Origin: Pseudopelobacter sp964542535
Lineage (GTDB): Bacteria > Desulfobacterota > Desulfuromonadia > Geobacterales > Pseudopelobacteraceae
DNA: 64,000 bases
NCBI GenBank assembly: GCA_964542535.1
Contig: CAZIUE010000020.1
Location: forward strand, 1-64,000
Reading direction: 5' to 3'
In this document: one piece after another, positions 1 to 8,861 of the stretch
Position numbering within the stretch: position 1 is the stretch's first letter
Layout: every line of letters begins with the position of its first letter
Made by a program: the position numbers and the translations under genes
The notes under the pieces: generated by a model
What the model saw: only the letters and a program-made list of their open reading frames with translations
Told to the model about the DNA's origin: nothing
Database searches by the model: none

Positions 1-38
1 CCCACGAACGCAAGACTATCTTTCAGAGGAGACTCAAC

Positions 39-434
39 GTGCAGCTGACCTTAACCATAGAATCGAAAAAATACGTCGTTGACGTAGAGATCGTAGAAGG
101 GGAAGAGGTGCGCATGGCGCCCGCCACCGCCCCGGTCCCGACGGCCGCGCCCAAACAGGCGACTGCCGCCGCCCCCGTTGCCGCCGCCCCGGCTGCTCCG
201 GCCGCCGACGGCCTGCCTGACGACAAGGTCTGCCGCAGCCCGATCGCGGGTGTGGTGTTCAAGGTGACCAGCGAAGTGGGCCAGGAGATCAAGCAGGATG
301 ACCTGCTGCTGGTTCTGGAAGCCATGAAGATGGAGACCAACATCACCGCCCACGTGGCCGGCAAGATCAAAGCCATCCACGTCAACCAGGGCGATGCCGT
401 GAAGAACGGCCAGGTTCTGGTGGAGTTCGAATAA
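39..434 (+). CDS. Biotin carboxyl carrier protein (biotin/lipoyl-attachment domain)
   Basis: 131-residue protein starting at GTG with an AGAGGAG ribosome site at 25-31. It has a short N-terminal beta segment, an Ala/Pro-rich linker at about residues 27-57, and a C-terminal biotinyl domain with EAMKM at 94-98, so Lys97 is the expected biotinylation site. Such proteins carry CO2 between a biotin carboxylase or decarboxylase and a carboxyltransferase. The size and Ala/Pro hinge resemble the gamma/carrier subunits of methylmalonyl-CoA or oxaloacetate decarboxylases and transcarboxylases. The partner subunits would lie upstream, outside the window, so the exact complex cannot be named. Confidence 0.88.
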   Translation: MQLTLTIESKKYVVDVEIVEGEEVRMAPATAPVPTAAPKQATAAAPVAAAPAAPAADGLPDDKVCRSPIAGVVFKVTSEVGQEIKQDDLLLVLEAMKMETNITAHVAGKIKAIHVNQGDAVKNGQVLVEFE

Positions 435-441
435 GCCGTCA

Positions 442-520
442 GACTAAACCCTTCCAAACCTCCCCTTATCAGGGGAGGCTTAACGGCTTCCCTGATAAGG
501 GGGACTGAAAGGGGTGGCAG
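442..520. repeat. Palindromic intergenic repeat, copy A
   Basis: About 65 bp containing CCTCCCCTTATCAGGGGAGG followed by GGCTTCCCTGATAAGGG, that is, two adjacent hairpin-forming palindromes. The same sequence occurs in reverse complement at 62735-62806 with roughly nine bases in ten identical by eye. Both copies lie directly downstream of a plus-strand gene. It looks like a REP/BIME-type element; the family is not recognised. Confidence 0.7.
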
Positions 521-529
521 TAACCGGAA

Positions 530-562
530 GCGCCCCGCGGACCAAAAGGTTCCGCGGGGCGC
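530..562. terminator. Strong GC hairpin after the biotin carrier gene
   Basis: Arms of 11 bases (530-540 and 552-562, GCGCCCCGCGG and its complement) enclose a loop that can close further through ACC/GGT. There is no clean T-run, only TTCGCGTTTGG. It lies between convergent genes (biotin carrier on plus, small membrane protein on minus), so it may act in either direction. Confidence 0.5.
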
Positions 563-612
563 TTCGCGTTTGGAGGGTATGGAAGAGGGGGGAGGGGACA
601 GCCGGATAAAGG

Positions 613-1050
613 CTAGCGCCTGATGACCAGCGCCGCTCCGCCTGCCAGCAGCAGCATCCCAATCAGGCGCAGGGGGGTCAGCGGCAGCTGGCGCAGGCCG
701 AACAGGCCGAAGTGGTCCAACAGTGCCCCGGTGACGAGTTGGCCGGCGATGACCATGGCCATCACCGCCGCCGTGCCCAGACGCGGAACGCAGACGATGG
801 TCAGGGTGACGAAGAAGGCGCCCAGAAAACCGCCGGTAAGTTCCCACCAAGAGGCATTTGCCAGGCCGCGCAGGCTTCCCCGCCCGCTGATCAACACCAC
901 CGCCAGCAGGGCCAGGGTTCCGACGCCGAAGGAGATCATGGAGCTCTCCAGGGCGCCGACCTTCTGGGCCAGGCGGGCGTTGATGGAGGGCTGCACGGCA
1001 ATGGCCATGCCGCCGCAGAACATGAGCAGAATCAGGGGTAGGTTGTTCAT
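613..1050 (-). CDS. YdcZ/DUF606-type DMT-superfamily membrane protein
   Basis: 145-residue, very hydrophobic protein with about five predicted membrane helices. It begins MNNLPLILLMFCGGMAIAVQ and continues with a polar QPSINARLAQKVG loop, the hallmark arrangement of the DUF606/YdcZ group of the drug/metabolite transporter superfamily. The ATG at 1050 was chosen because AAAGGA precedes it; a longer upstream reading would add an Arg/Ser-rich, non-membrane extension. Substrate unknown; these half-size proteins are thought to act as dimers in the inner membrane. It is convergent with the biotin carrier gene and divergent from the M16 peptidase gene. Confidence 0.72.
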   Translation of the reverse strand: MNNLPLILLMFCGGMAIAVQPSINARLAQKVGALESSMISFGVGTLALLAVVLISGRGSLRGLANASWWELTGGFLGAFFVTLTIVCVPRLGTAAVMAMVIAGQLVTGALLDHFGLFGLRQLPLTPLRLIGMLLLAGGAALVIRR

Positions 1051-1321
1051 GGACGTCCTTTCCGGTTCGAGGTTTTTATGGAAGGCATACCCGTGAACCT
1101 GCCGGAATGTCAACCTTGTTGTGTATTCTCGGTTCCGGCTGGAGCCGGGCGTAGTACCAGGTGTGGAGTGTGCTGCTGTTGAAAGGTTGTCTTCGCCGGG
1201 AGAGAGCATTTCCCTGATGCGTATCCGAAAAAAAGTTGCTATGGTACGCTCTTTGTCGAATCGACCATCACCTGCCCGTCTCCGATGCCGTAACGGATCG
1301 GGAGCATGCAAAGGAGCAGTA

Positions 1322-2596
1322 ATGCCGCACAGGACGGAACTACCCAGGCCACGCATGACCACCCTCGATAACGGCATCCGCGTGGTGACCCAGACCATTG
1401 CCGGCATGCAGAGCGCCGCCATCGGCATCCGCATCGACAGCAGCACCCGGAACGAGCCGACCGATCTGGGGGGAGCGTCACACTTCATCGAGCACCTGCT
1501 CTTCAAGGGGACCGAGCGGCGCAGCGCGGACCGGATCATGGAAGAGTTCGACGCACTGGGCGCCGGGGCCAACGCCTACACCAGCCAGGAGGAGGTCTTC
1601 TACTACGCCACCTGCCTGGCATCCGCCATCCCCGCCACCTTCGACATCCTGGCCGACCTGTTCGTGAACTCCATCCTTCCCCCCACCGAGGTGGAGAAGG
1701 AGCGCGGGGTTGTCTTGCAGGAGATCTCCATGGTCCAGGACAACCCTGGCCGCTACGTCTACCAGCAGTTCCACCAGGGGTTCTGGAGAGACCATCCTCT
1801 TGGTCGGAGCGTACTGGGGACGACTGAAGCCATCTCCGCCGTGGGGCGGGACCAGCTGCTGGCCCACAAACTCTCCCACTACGTCTCCGACGCCACCATC
1901 GTCTCCGCCGCCGGCAACGTGGAGCATGACCGGATCGTGGAACTCTCACAACGGCTGCTGAAGGGTCTCCCCCGCGGCACGGTTCCCTGTGTCGCACCGG
2001 ATCCGGGGTGGCAGCCGGCCATCGCCGTGCCGTCCCACAACCAGCGCCCCATGGAGCAGACCCAGTTCTACATGGGCTACCCGGCTCCGCCGGCGGGAAA
2101 CGAGCATCGCCATGTCCTGGCGGTGTTCAACCAGATCCTGGGGGGAGGGATGAGCTCCCGCCTGTTCCGCGAGGTCAGGGAACGCCGCGGTCTGGCCTAT
2201 GCCGTCTACTCCACCACGGTCTCCTACAGTGACAGCGCCGGCCTGCTGGTGTTTGCCGGTACCGGCCCGGAGCGGGCCCAGGAGGCCATCGACGTCTGCC
2301 ATGGCGAGATACTGCGCTTTTGCAGCGAGACGGTCAGCGCCGAGACGCTGGAGTCGGCCAAAGAGCAGCTCCGTTGCCGGAGGCTGATGTCCCTGGACGA
2401 TTGCGAAACACAGGTACGCAGGATCTCCAACAGCACCTCGATCTTCGGCGAGGCCGAGCCGATGGCAGAGGTGCTGAAAGGGATCGCCGCTGTCAGCGCC
2501 GAGGATGTGCGTTCCCTGGCGCGGTCGCTGTTCGCCGACGTGGTTCCCCGGGTGGAGTCGGTGGGACCGGGGGATGGCCCCGGACTGCCGCGCTAG
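1322..2596 (+). CDS. M16-family zinc peptidase (processing-peptidase-like)
   Basis: 424-residue insulinase/mitochondrial-processing-peptidase-like protein. The inverted zinc motif HFIEH is at residues 54-58, and Glu134 in QEIS is the likely third ligand. The glycine-rich GGGMSSRLFREVRERRGLAY region near the middle is the typical M16 C-terminal-half signature. The ATG at 1322 follows AAAGGAG; an in-frame extension starting earlier lacks a ribosome site and family similarity. The size fits the single-chain PqqL/YmxG-type bacterial enzymes, which are cytosolic or processing peptidases of uncertain substrate. It stands alone between intergenic regions. Confidence 0.87.
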   Translation: MPHRTELPRPRMTTLDNGIRVVTQTIAGMQSAAIGIRIDSSTRNEPTDLGGASHFIEHLLFKGTERRSADRIMEEFDALGAGANAYTSQEEVFYYATCLASAIPATFDILADLFVNSILPPTEVEKERGVVLQEISMVQDNPGRYVYQQFHQGFWRDHPLGRSVLGTTEAISAVGRDQLLAHKLSHYVSDATIVSAAGNVEHDRIVELSQRLLKGLPRGTVPCVAPDPGWQPAIAVPSHNQRPMEQTQFYMGYPAPPAGNEHRHVLAVFNQILGGGMSSRLFREVRERRGLAYAVYSTTVSYSDSAGLLVFAGTGPERAQEAIDVCHGEILRFCSETVSAETLESAKEQLRCRRLMSLDDCETQVRRISNSTSIFGEAEPMAEVLKGIAAVSAEDVRSLARSLFADVVPRVESVGPGDGPGLPR

Positions 2597-2886
2597 TGTC
2601 CAACCGTTTCTGAGCCCTTCCCTGCGAGGGGAGCAGCCCGCTCCCCTCGTCGAACAGCTCCCCATCCCAGCTTTTTCGCGTATTCCCGCTATTTCGTTTT
2701 GTCGTATCCCTGCACCGGCTCAACCTCTGTTTTTACAAAACTATTACAAAGCCGCTGTCCGGCTCCTGCTAAGATGCCAGTGCGATTTTCATGCACAATT
2801 CAACCTACAATCGGCAGGTAACCACGTATGTATCCCATGCATCCGAGTTTCACCTGTTTATGATAGGTTCAACAGGAGTCCGACCT
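2597..2886. other. Intergenic region with a GC hairpin, no gene seen
   Basis: Just after the M16 stop, CGAGGGGAG (2625-2633) and CTCCCCTCG (2641-2649) form a 9-bp hairpin without a T-run, possibly a weak terminator. Further on, TATCCCATGCATCCGAGTTT (about 2830) resembles TATCCCATGTATCCGAGTTT at about 63896, so part of this spacer belongs to a dispersed intergenic repeat. No coding sequence is supported. Confidence 0.5.
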
Positions 2887-3945
2887 ATGACGCAGCCGTT
2901 ACAAATCGGAAAGTACAGCGTTTCCTATCCCCTGATCCAGGGGGGAATGGGAGTACGCATCTCGGCCGGAAGCCTTGCCGGCCACGTTGCCAGGTGCGGC
3001 GGTGTGGGGGTGGTTGCCGCGGCCGGCATCGGCGCCAACAGCAGTTTCTACAACGGCAAGAACTTCTTTTACGCCGACAGCGAGGCCTTCAAGGAGGAGA
3101 TCCGCAAGGCCTGTGAGATCGCCCCGGACGGGATCGTCGGCGTCAATGTGATGGTGGCACTGGCCGACTACGAGGAGCTGGTCAGGTCTGCTATCGATGC
3201 GGGCGCCAAGGTGATCATCTGTGGTGCCGGCCTCCCCATGAGCCTGCCCGAGCTTACCGCCGACCACCCCGAGGTGGCCCTGGTCCCCATCGTCTCATCC
3301 CTGCGGGCGGCCCAGTTGATCACCAAGAAATGGTTCAAGAGTTATCACCGCTTGCCGGATGCCGTGGTTGTGGAGGACCCGGATACGGCCGGAGGGCACC
3401 TGGGGGAGAAGATGGAACATATCGGTACCGGTGAGTACGATCAGTACGAGACGGTGCGCCAGGTCAAGGAGTTGTTCCGTGCGGAGTATGGTGCCGACGT
3501 GCCGATCATCGCCGCCGGCGGCATCTGGGATCGTAAGGACCTGGAATATGCCCTGGCCCAGGGGGCCGATGGCGTGCAGATGGCCAGCCGCTTCGTCTGC
3601 ACCGAGGAGTGCGACGCCGACGATGCCTTCAAGCGGGCCTACCTGGAGTGCGGGAAAGAGGACATTGGCCTGATCATGAGCCCGGCTGGCCTGCCGGGAC
3701 GGGTAATCCTGAATAATTTCAAAAATGTTCGCGACTATGACCTGGAGCATCACACCGTCTGCCGCATGGCCTGCCTGAAGAAATGCACCTACAAGGAGAA
3801 CGGCGAGCGCTTCTGTATCGTAGGCGCCCTGGACCGGGCCCAGCGGGGCGACACCGAGACCGGCCTGCTGTTCTGCGGTACCAACGCCTGGAAGGCGGAC
3901 CGCATCACCACCGTCCAGGCCATCTTCGACGAACTGTTCGGGTAA
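2887..3945 (+). CDS. NAD(P)H-dependent flavin oxidoreductase, nitronate monooxygenase-like
   Basis: 352-residue FMN-binding TIM-barrel protein of the 2-nitropropane dioxygenase / nitronate monooxygenase / FabK-like family. Visible signatures are the N-terminal PLIQGGMGVRIS, VNVMVA, the VVVEDPDTAGGHLG stretch and the phosphate-binding PIIAAGGIW and ADGVQMASRF segments. The C-terminal part contains a Cys cluster (CRMACLKKCTYKENGERFC), which suggests a metal or iron-sulfur site in this subgroup. The ATG at 2887 is preceded by AGGAG at 2873-2877. It is monocistronic. Whether the real substrate is a nitronate or an enoyl-thioester cannot be told from sequence. Confidence 0.85.
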   Translation: MTQPLQIGKYSVSYPLIQGGMGVRISAGSLAGHVARCGGVGVVAAAGIGANSSFYNGKNFFYADSEAFKEEIRKACEIAPDGIVGVNVMVALADYEELVRSAIDAGAKVIICGAGLPMSLPELTADHPEVALVPIVSSLRAAQLITKKWFKSYHRLPDAVVVEDPDTAGGHLGEKMEHIGTGEYDQYETVRQVKELFRAEYGADVPIIAAGGIWDRKDLEYALAQGADGVQMASRFVCTEECDADDAFKRAYLECGKEDIGLIMSPAGLPGRVILNNFKNVRDYDLEHHTVCRMACLKKCTYKENGERFCIVGALDRAQRGDTETGLLFCGTNAWKADRITTVQAIFDELFG

Positions 3946-4221
3946 CGCCCTGAAAAACAGATACGAACCGCGAAGGCTCAAGGTGTTCAAAGAATTCGGA
4001 AAATTTGAAACGTGAAAACGGCCGTTAGCCACAGAGGTCACAGAGAACACAGAGGAATCCTGATATGCAGGGTCACCTGGATAGTTCCCTGTCTCTGAGA
4101 ACTCTGTGGGCTCTGTGGCCAATTGATTTTTTTGCCGCTTCCATGGCCCGCTGGGATCTTTCCCGCGGGCCATGATCGTTTGTGACCTGAATTTCAACTT
4201 GACTCCGGCTGTGACCGGATG
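3946..4221. repeat. Intergenic region with CACAGAG inverted repeat
   Basis: GCCACAGAGGTCACAGAGAACACAGAG (4028 onward) is mirrored by CTCTGAGAACTCTGTGGGCTCTGTGGC (to about 4119), forming an imperfect inverted repeat of about 90 bp. A second hairpin, ATGGCCCGC...GCGGGCCAT, spans 4143-4173 but lacks a T-run. This CACAGAG element is of the dispersed intergenic type. No gene seen. Confidence 0.6.
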
Positions 4222-4241
4222 TTATATCAAGAAAAATTGAT
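4199..4241 (+). promoter_or_regulatory. Promoter with overlapping operator for the SahR-like regulator
   Basis: TTGACT (4199-4204), a 17-base spacer and TTATAT (4222-4227) make a good sigma-70 promoter. The inverted repeat ATCAA-N6-TTGAT (4226-4230 and 4237-4241) overlaps the -10 and the probable start. A further TTGATATA at 4260-4267 mirrors TATATCAA at 4223-4230. The placement is what autorepression by the downstream ArsR-type regulator would need. Confidence 0.55.
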
Positions 4242-4271
4242 TTATAAAAATCTCAATAGTTGATATATGCC

Positions 4272-5273
4272 ATGCTCGAGCTTCTCAAATCCCTCGCCGA
4301 CCCCTGCCGCCTCCGCCTTGTGGACGTGCTGTTGCGCGGAGAGTTCACTGTGCAGGAGTTGACCCGCATGTTCGGCATGGGGCAGTCGCGCATCTCGCGG
4401 CATCTGAAGATCCTCACCGAGGCGGGGGTGTTGAGCGTCAAGCGCCAGGGGACCTGGAGCTACTACCGGGTGGGAGAGGGGAATGCGCTCTTCACCGCTC
4501 TGTTGCCGGCCCTGGAGCAGGGATTTTCCCGGCTTCCCGGCCGGGAGGAAGACCTGGCTGCCCTGGCGCTGGTCATGGAAGAACGCCGCGGCCGCAGCCA
4601 GCGGTTCTTCGACCGCCATGCCCGGCAGTGGGACGACCTGTGCCGGTCCCTGCTGCCGGTACCGGACTATCAGCGCCGCCTGCTGGCCATTGTCCCGGCA
4701 GGGGGTACGCTCCTGGAGGTGGGGGTGGGTACCGGCAGCCTGCTGCTGGAGCTGGCCCGGGCCGACCGTCGGGTGATCGGGGTGGACCATTCTCCCGCCA
4801 TGCTGGAGGAGGCCCGCCGCCGGATAGGGGACGCCGGGCTGGAGAATGTGGAGCTGCGTCTGGGGGAGATGGCCCACCTGCCGCTCCCCAACGGGAGTGT
4901 CGGTTGTGTCGTGGCCAACATGGTGCTGCACCACGCCCCTGACCCGCCGGCGGTGCTCAGGGAGTTGCGCCGGGTCCTGGCTCCCGGCGGCCTGCTGGTC
5001 GTGGCCGATCTGGCCCGCCATGAACGGGAGTGGGTACGGGAGCGGCTGGCCGACCAGTGGCTTGGCTTCGAAGAGGATGAGCTGACGGGATGGCTGAGCG
5101 CGGCCGCCTTTGAAGGGGTGGCTGTGGAGCGGGTTGCTTCGGGCGACAACGGGGAGGATGTACTGCTGATACGGTGCGCCGCTCCGGGGCGGGACGGGAG
5201 CGCCGTAGCAGGGGGCTCAACGGCCGCTTCCCCGTGCCGGCCGGAGTCTCCAGCGCTCCTGCGGAAACCTTAA
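4272..5273 (+). CDS. ArsR-family regulator fused to a SAM-binding methyltransferase domain (SahR-like)
   Basis: 333-residue two-domain protein. Residues about 1-80 are an ArsR winged helix (SRISRHLKILTEAGVLSVKR recognition region, then a beta-wing SYYRV); the rest is a class I methyltransferase fold with motif I LLEVGVGTGSLLLELA. The ArsR metal-binding ELCVC motif is absent, which argues against metal sensing. Family knowledge: SahR, an ArsR-type protein with such a domain, senses S-adenosylhomocysteine and represses SAM-cycle genes in several proteobacteria. Position upstream of a cupin gene and ahcY supports that role here. An upstream TTG at 4260 is possible; ATG 4272 is preferred because the operator half-site runs into the TTG. 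It ends two bases before the cupin gene's ribosome site. Confidence 0.8.
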   Translation: MLELLKSLADPCRLRLVDVLLRGEFTVQELTRMFGMGQSRISRHLKILTEAGVLSVKRQGTWSYYRVGEGNALFTALLPALEQGFSRLPGREEDLAALALVMEERRGRSQRFFDRHARQWDDLCRSLLPVPDYQRRLLAIVPAGGTLLEVGVGTGSLLLELARADRRVIGVDHSPAMLEEARRRIGDAGLENVELRLGEMAHLPLPNGSVGCVVANMVLHHAPDPPAVLRELRRVLAPGGLLVVADLARHEREWVRERLADQWLGFEEDELTGWLSAAAFEGVAVERVASGDNGEDVLLIRCAAPGRDGSAVAGGSTAASPCRPESPALLRKP

Positions 5274-5285
5274 GGAGGGTTGAAC

Positions 5286-5651
5286 ATGGCACGTCATATC
5301 ACAACGCCGACCCTGGTGGAGGCGGCCGGGACTCCTCCCAAGCGGATCGAGGAGTATGTGGGCAGGATCAACAGCGCCACCAACGGTCTCAGCATCGCCA
5401 GGATGAAGAGTCCTCCGGGATGGTCGGAGCCGGGGCAGACGCCTGAGTTCGACGAATACACCCTTGTTCTGGAAGGGGTGCTCCATGTGGCCCAGGAGGG
5501 GCGGGAGTACAATGTTGTCGCCGGACAGGCGATCATTGTCCCTGCCGGAGAGTGGGTCCGTTACAGCACCCCCGGTCACGGAGCGGAGTACATCGCCGTC
5601 TGTCTGCCGGCGTTTTCCCCTGAAACCGTCCACAGGGATGAACCGAGCTGA
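5286..5651 (+). CDS. Small cupin protein of the methionine-cycle operon
   Basis: 121-residue single-domain cupin: WSEPGQTPEFDEYTLVLEGVL, the ...GQAIIVPAGEWVRYSTPG strand and AEYIAVCLPAF match the two cupin motifs, but the usual HxH pair is reduced (no His pair in motif 1), so the metal site is atypical. ATG 5286 follows AAGGAGG at 5272-5278, overlapping the stop of the regulator gene; ahcY begins 27 bases after its stop. The three genes are therefore probably co-transcribed. Function is unknown; binding or turnover of a methionine-cycle metabolite is a guess from context only. Confidence 0.75.
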   Translation: MARHITTPTLVEAAGTPPKRIEEYVGRINSATNGLSIARMKSPPGWSEPGQTPEFDEYTLVLEGVLHVAQEGREYNVVAGQAIIVPAGEWVRYSTPGHGAEYIAVCLPAFSPETVHRDEPS

Positions 5652-5677
5652 AGTTTCATCACGAAAAGGAGAACTAC

Positions 5678-7075
5678 ATGAGTAATAACGATTTTGTCGT
5701 CAAGGACCTGTCCCTGGCCGAATGGGGCCGCAAAGAAATGGTCATCGCCGAGACCGAGATGCCGGGACTCATGGCCATCCGCGAGGAGTTTGCCAAAACG
5801 CAGCCGCTCAAAGGGGCGCGCATTGCCGGCTCGCTGCACATGACCATCCAGACCGCCATGCTGATCGAAACGCTGACGGCGTTGGGGGCCGAGGTGCGCT
5901 GGGCATCATGCAACATCTTCTCCACCCAGGACCATGCCGCAGCCGCCATCGCGGCGGCCGGCATCCCGGTCTTCGCTCACAAGGGGGAGACCCTTGAGGA
6001 GTACTGGGAGTACACCCACCGCATCTTTGAATGGCACGACGGCGGCAGCCCGAACATGATCCTGGACGACGGCGGCGACGCCACCCTGCTCTTGCACCTG
6101 GGGAGCGATGCCGAGAGCAACCCGGCTGTACTTGCCAATCCCGGCTGCGAAGAGGAGCAGGCCCTGTTCGGCGCCATCAAGAAACGCCTGGCCAAGCAGC
6201 CGGGCTGGTACTCCCGAACCGCCGCAACCATCAGGGGCGTCACCGAGGAGACCACCACCGGCGTGCACCGGCTGTACGAGATGCACAAAAAGGGGACCCT
6301 CAAGTTCCCGGCCATCAACGTCAACGACTCGGTCACCAAGTCCAAGTTCGACAACATCTACGGTTGCCGCGAGTCGCTCATGGACGGCATCAAGCGCGCA
6401 ACCGACGTGATGGTGGCTGGCAAGGTGGCGGTGATCTGCGGCTACGGCGATGTTGGCAAGGGGTGTGCCCAAGCCATGCGCGGGCTCCAGGCCCAGGTGT
6501 GGGTGACCGAGATCGACCCGATCTGTGCACTGCAGGCGGCAATGGAAGGGTACAAGGTGGTCACCATGGAGTATGCCTGCGACAAGGCCGACATCTTCGT
6601 CACCACCACCGGCAACATCGACGTGATCACCCACGACCACATGAAGGCCATGAAGCACAACGCCATCGTCTGCAACATCGGTCACTTCGACAACGAGATC
6701 GAGGTTGCCAAGCTGAAAGCGTACCACTGGGAGAACATCAAACCCCAGGTGGACCACGTCATCTTCCCGGACGGCAAGCGCATCATCCTGCTGGCCGAGG
6801 GGCGTCTGGTCAACCTGGGCTGCGCCACCGGTCATCCCTCCTTTGTCATGTCCTCCTCCTTCGCCAACCAGACCCTGGCCCAGATCGAGCTGTTCTGCAA
6901 CCCGGACAAGTATCCCGTGGGCGTCTACACCCTGCCCAAGGAGCTGGACGAGAAGGTGGCCCGTCTGCAGCTCAAGAACCTGGGCGCCATGCTGACCGAA
7001 CTGAACGATGCCCAGGCCGCCTACATCGGCGTCAAAAAAGAGGGGCCGTACAAGAGCGACCACTACCGCTACTGA
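5678..7075 (+). CDS. ahcY: S-adenosylhomocysteine hydrolase
   Basis: 465 residues; hydrolyses SAH to adenosine and homocysteine in the cytosol with bound NAD, relieving methyltransferase inhibition. Full-length family features: WASCNIFSTQDHAAAAI near the N-terminus, the substrate Lys/Asp region VNDSVTKSKFDN, the Rossmann motif GYGDVGKGCA, the GCATGHPSFVMSSSF segment, and the C-terminal KSDHYRY whose Lys and Tyr reach into the NAD site of the partner subunit. AAAAGGAG precedes the ATG. Downstream gene of the SahR-like/cupin unit and presumably its main regulatory target. Confidence 0.97.
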   Translation: MSNNDFVVKDLSLAEWGRKEMVIAETEMPGLMAIREEFAKTQPLKGARIAGSLHMTIQTAMLIETLTALGAEVRWASCNIFSTQDHAAAAIAAAGIPVFAHKGETLEEYWEYTHRIFEWHDGGSPNMILDDGGDATLLLHLGSDAESNPAVLANPGCEEEQALFGAIKKRLAKQPGWYSRTAATIRGVTEETTTGVHRLYEMHKKGTLKFPAINVNDSVTKSKFDNIYGCRESLMDGIKRATDVMVAGKVAVICGYGDVGKGCAQAMRGLQAQVWVTEIDPICALQAAMEGYKVVTMEYACDKADIFVTTTGNIDVITHDHMKAMKHNAIVCNIGHFDNEIEVAKLKAYHWENIKPQVDHVIFPDGKRIILLAEGRLVNLGCATGHPSFVMSSSFANQTLAQIELFCNPDKYPVGVYTLPKELDEKVARLQLKNLGAMLTELNDAQAAYIGVKKEGPYKSDHYRY

Positions 7076-7095
7076 GCGGTTCATCCGTTGGAAAT

Positions 7096-7137
7096 GAAAA
7101 AAGGGGGCGCATCTCGTGATGCCGCCCCCCTTTTTAT
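7096..7137. terminator. Bidirectional terminator between ahcY and the MCP gene
   Basis: AAAAAAGGGGGCG (7097 onward) and GCCGCCCCCCTTTTTAT (7121-7137) form a GC-rich hairpin flanked by an A-run and a T-run. It sits between two convergent genes (stops at 7075 and 7164) and can serve both. Confidence 0.85.
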
Positions 7138-7163
7138 ACCGATTTCAGTCGGATCGGGTCTGG

Positions 7164-8861
7164 CTATACCCGGAACATCCTCACCAGGTCTTGCAGGTCG
7201 ACGGAGAGCTGGGAGAGGCTGGAAGAGGAGTGGGATATGTCTTGGGCGCCCTTGGCTGTCATGTCCACGACTTCCGAAATCTGCTGGATATTGTTGGATA
7301 TCTCGCGGGTGGTGGCGGTTTGCTCTTCGGCCGCCGTGGCGATCTGGCTGATCTGGGTGGTGACTTCGTTGATCTTTTCCAGGATTTCCTCCAGGGCCTG
7401 GCCGGAGCGGGCCGCTTCCACCGTTCCCTGCTCCACCTCCTGGACCCCCTCCTCCATGGACGAAACGGCGCACCTGGTTTCGTTCTGGATGTTCTTGATC
7501 ATCTCGCCGATCTCGCGGGTAGCGCGGGTGGTCCGCTCGGCAAGCGCCCTGACCTCGTCGGCGACGACCGCGAAGCCGCGCCCCTGCTCGCCCGCCCTGG
7601 CCGCCTCGATGGCGGCGTTGAGGGCCAGAAGGTTGGTCTGGTCGGCGATATCCTGGATGGTGGCCACGATCTCGCCGATCTGGTCGGAGCGGACTCCCAG
7701 CTGCTCGACTACCGTAGCTGAACCGCGCACCTTTTCGGCGATACGGCTCATGCCGTCGACCGTGCTCCTGACGATGTCGGCGCCTGTCTGGGCCGTCCTG
7801 CTGGCCTGGTTGGAGCTTTCGGCGGCGCGGTGGCAGTTGTTGGCGATATCCATGCTGGTGGCCGACATCTCTTCGCTGGCAGTCGCCACGGTGTTTGCCT
7901 GACTGACCACCTCGTGGGAGGCGCTGGCCATCTGGTCGGCGCTGCTGTTCAGCTCCACCGATGCCGAGGCCACGTCCTGGGAGCTGCGGTTGACCTTGTC
8001 CATGACTTGGCGCAGCTGCTCAACCATTTGGCGCATTGCCTCATATACGCCCCCCTTGCCCTGTTCGAAGTGATGGGTCAGGTCGCCATCCGCCACCTGG
8101 CGGGTGATCTCCTCCAGGTGCTCCGGTTCGGTGCCGATGTGGCCCAGCAGGCGGCGAGTGACCATGAGCGAGACAAACGCTATGATAACCGCCAGGACGA
8201 GGGTGACCCCCAGGATCAGATAGATCCCCTGACGGAGGTTCTCCTTGCTCTCTGCCGCGGCCTTGGCCACCAGGCCTTCAAGATCGTCCACGTAGTTGCC
8301 GGTGCCGATCACCCAGCCGAAAGGCTTGAATTCCAGGGAGTAGCCGCGCTTGGGGGAGGGGACCGTCTCCCCCTGTTTGGGGAACCAGTAGTCGGTGAAG
8401 CCGCCGCCCGGCTGTCTCCCCTTCTCGATCAGCTCCCGGATCATGTATTTACCCCTCTTGTCCTGGAGATCGATCCTGCTGGTCCCCTCGGTGGGCTTGC
8501 CCAGCAGCACTACGTTGATCCCCTCGGTGGTGTCGGCCCAGAAGTAGCCATCCTTGCCGTAGTGCAGGTCGCGCAGCAGATCGGCGCCCAGTTTCCTGGC
8601 CTGTTCCGGTGAAAGCTCTCCCCTTTGTTGACGTTCGTAGACGGCCTTGAGCATGCTCACCGCCGTCTCCACCTGGCTCCTGGCCTGGTTGTCGAAGTCG
8701 CTGAACAGGGACGTCCGGTACATCTCGATAAAGCTGGTGTACGACCCCACGTACTCCCGCAGGGCGACCAGCGAGGTGAGCGAAGCCAGGCCGATGCTGC
8801 ACAGCAGCACCATCACGAGGATCTTGTTGCCGAAGCTCAACCTCTTACCCGAACTAGCCAT
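7164..8861 (-). CDS. Methyl-accepting chemotaxis protein with Cache sensor
   Basis: 565 residues. N-terminal helix (ILVMVLLCSIGLASLTSLVAL), a periplasmic single Cache_2 domain at about 35-195 (DGYFWADTTEGINVVL and FGWVIGTGNYVDD are typical), a second membrane helix (YLILGVTLVLAVIIAFVSLMV), HAMP, then the coiled-coil signalling domain with hairpin tip IADQTNLLALNAAIEAARAGEQGRGFAVVADEVR. The ligand is probably a small carboxylate, as for many Cache receptors (inference). GGAGG lies just upstream of the ATG at 8861. No CheR/CheB pentapeptide at the C-terminus (ends LVRMFRV). Confidence 0.93.
   Translation of the reverse strand: MASSGKRLSFGNKILVMVLLCSIGLASLTSLVALREYVGSYTSFIEMYRTSLFSDFDNQARSQVETAVSMLKAVYERQQRGELSPEQARKLGADLLRDLHYGKDGYFWADTTEGINVVLLGKPTEGTSRIDLQDKRGKYMIRELIEKGRQPGGGFTDYWFPKQGETVPSPKRGYSLEFKPFGWVIGTGNYVDDLEGLVAKAAAESKENLRQGIYLILGVTLVLAVIIAFVSLMVTRRLLGHIGTEPEHLEEITRQVADGDLTHHFEQGKGGVYEAMRQMVEQLRQVMDKVNRSSQDVASASVELNSSADQMASASHEVVSQANTVATASEEMSATSMDIANNCHRAAESSNQASRTAQTGADIVRSTVDGMSRIAEKVRGSATVVEQLGVRSDQIGEIVATIQDIADQTNLLALNAAIEAARAGEQGRGFAVVADEVRALAERTTRATREIGEMIKNIQNETRCAVSSMEEGVQEVEQGTVEAARSGQALEEILEKINEVTTQISQIATAAEEQTATTREISNNIQQISEVVDMTAKGAQDISHSSSSLSQLSVDLQDLVRMFRV

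Noticed and set aside
1121..1321. N-terminal extension of the M16 peptidase
   Set aside because: No family similarity or ribosome site; AAAGGAG precedes the ATG at 1322.
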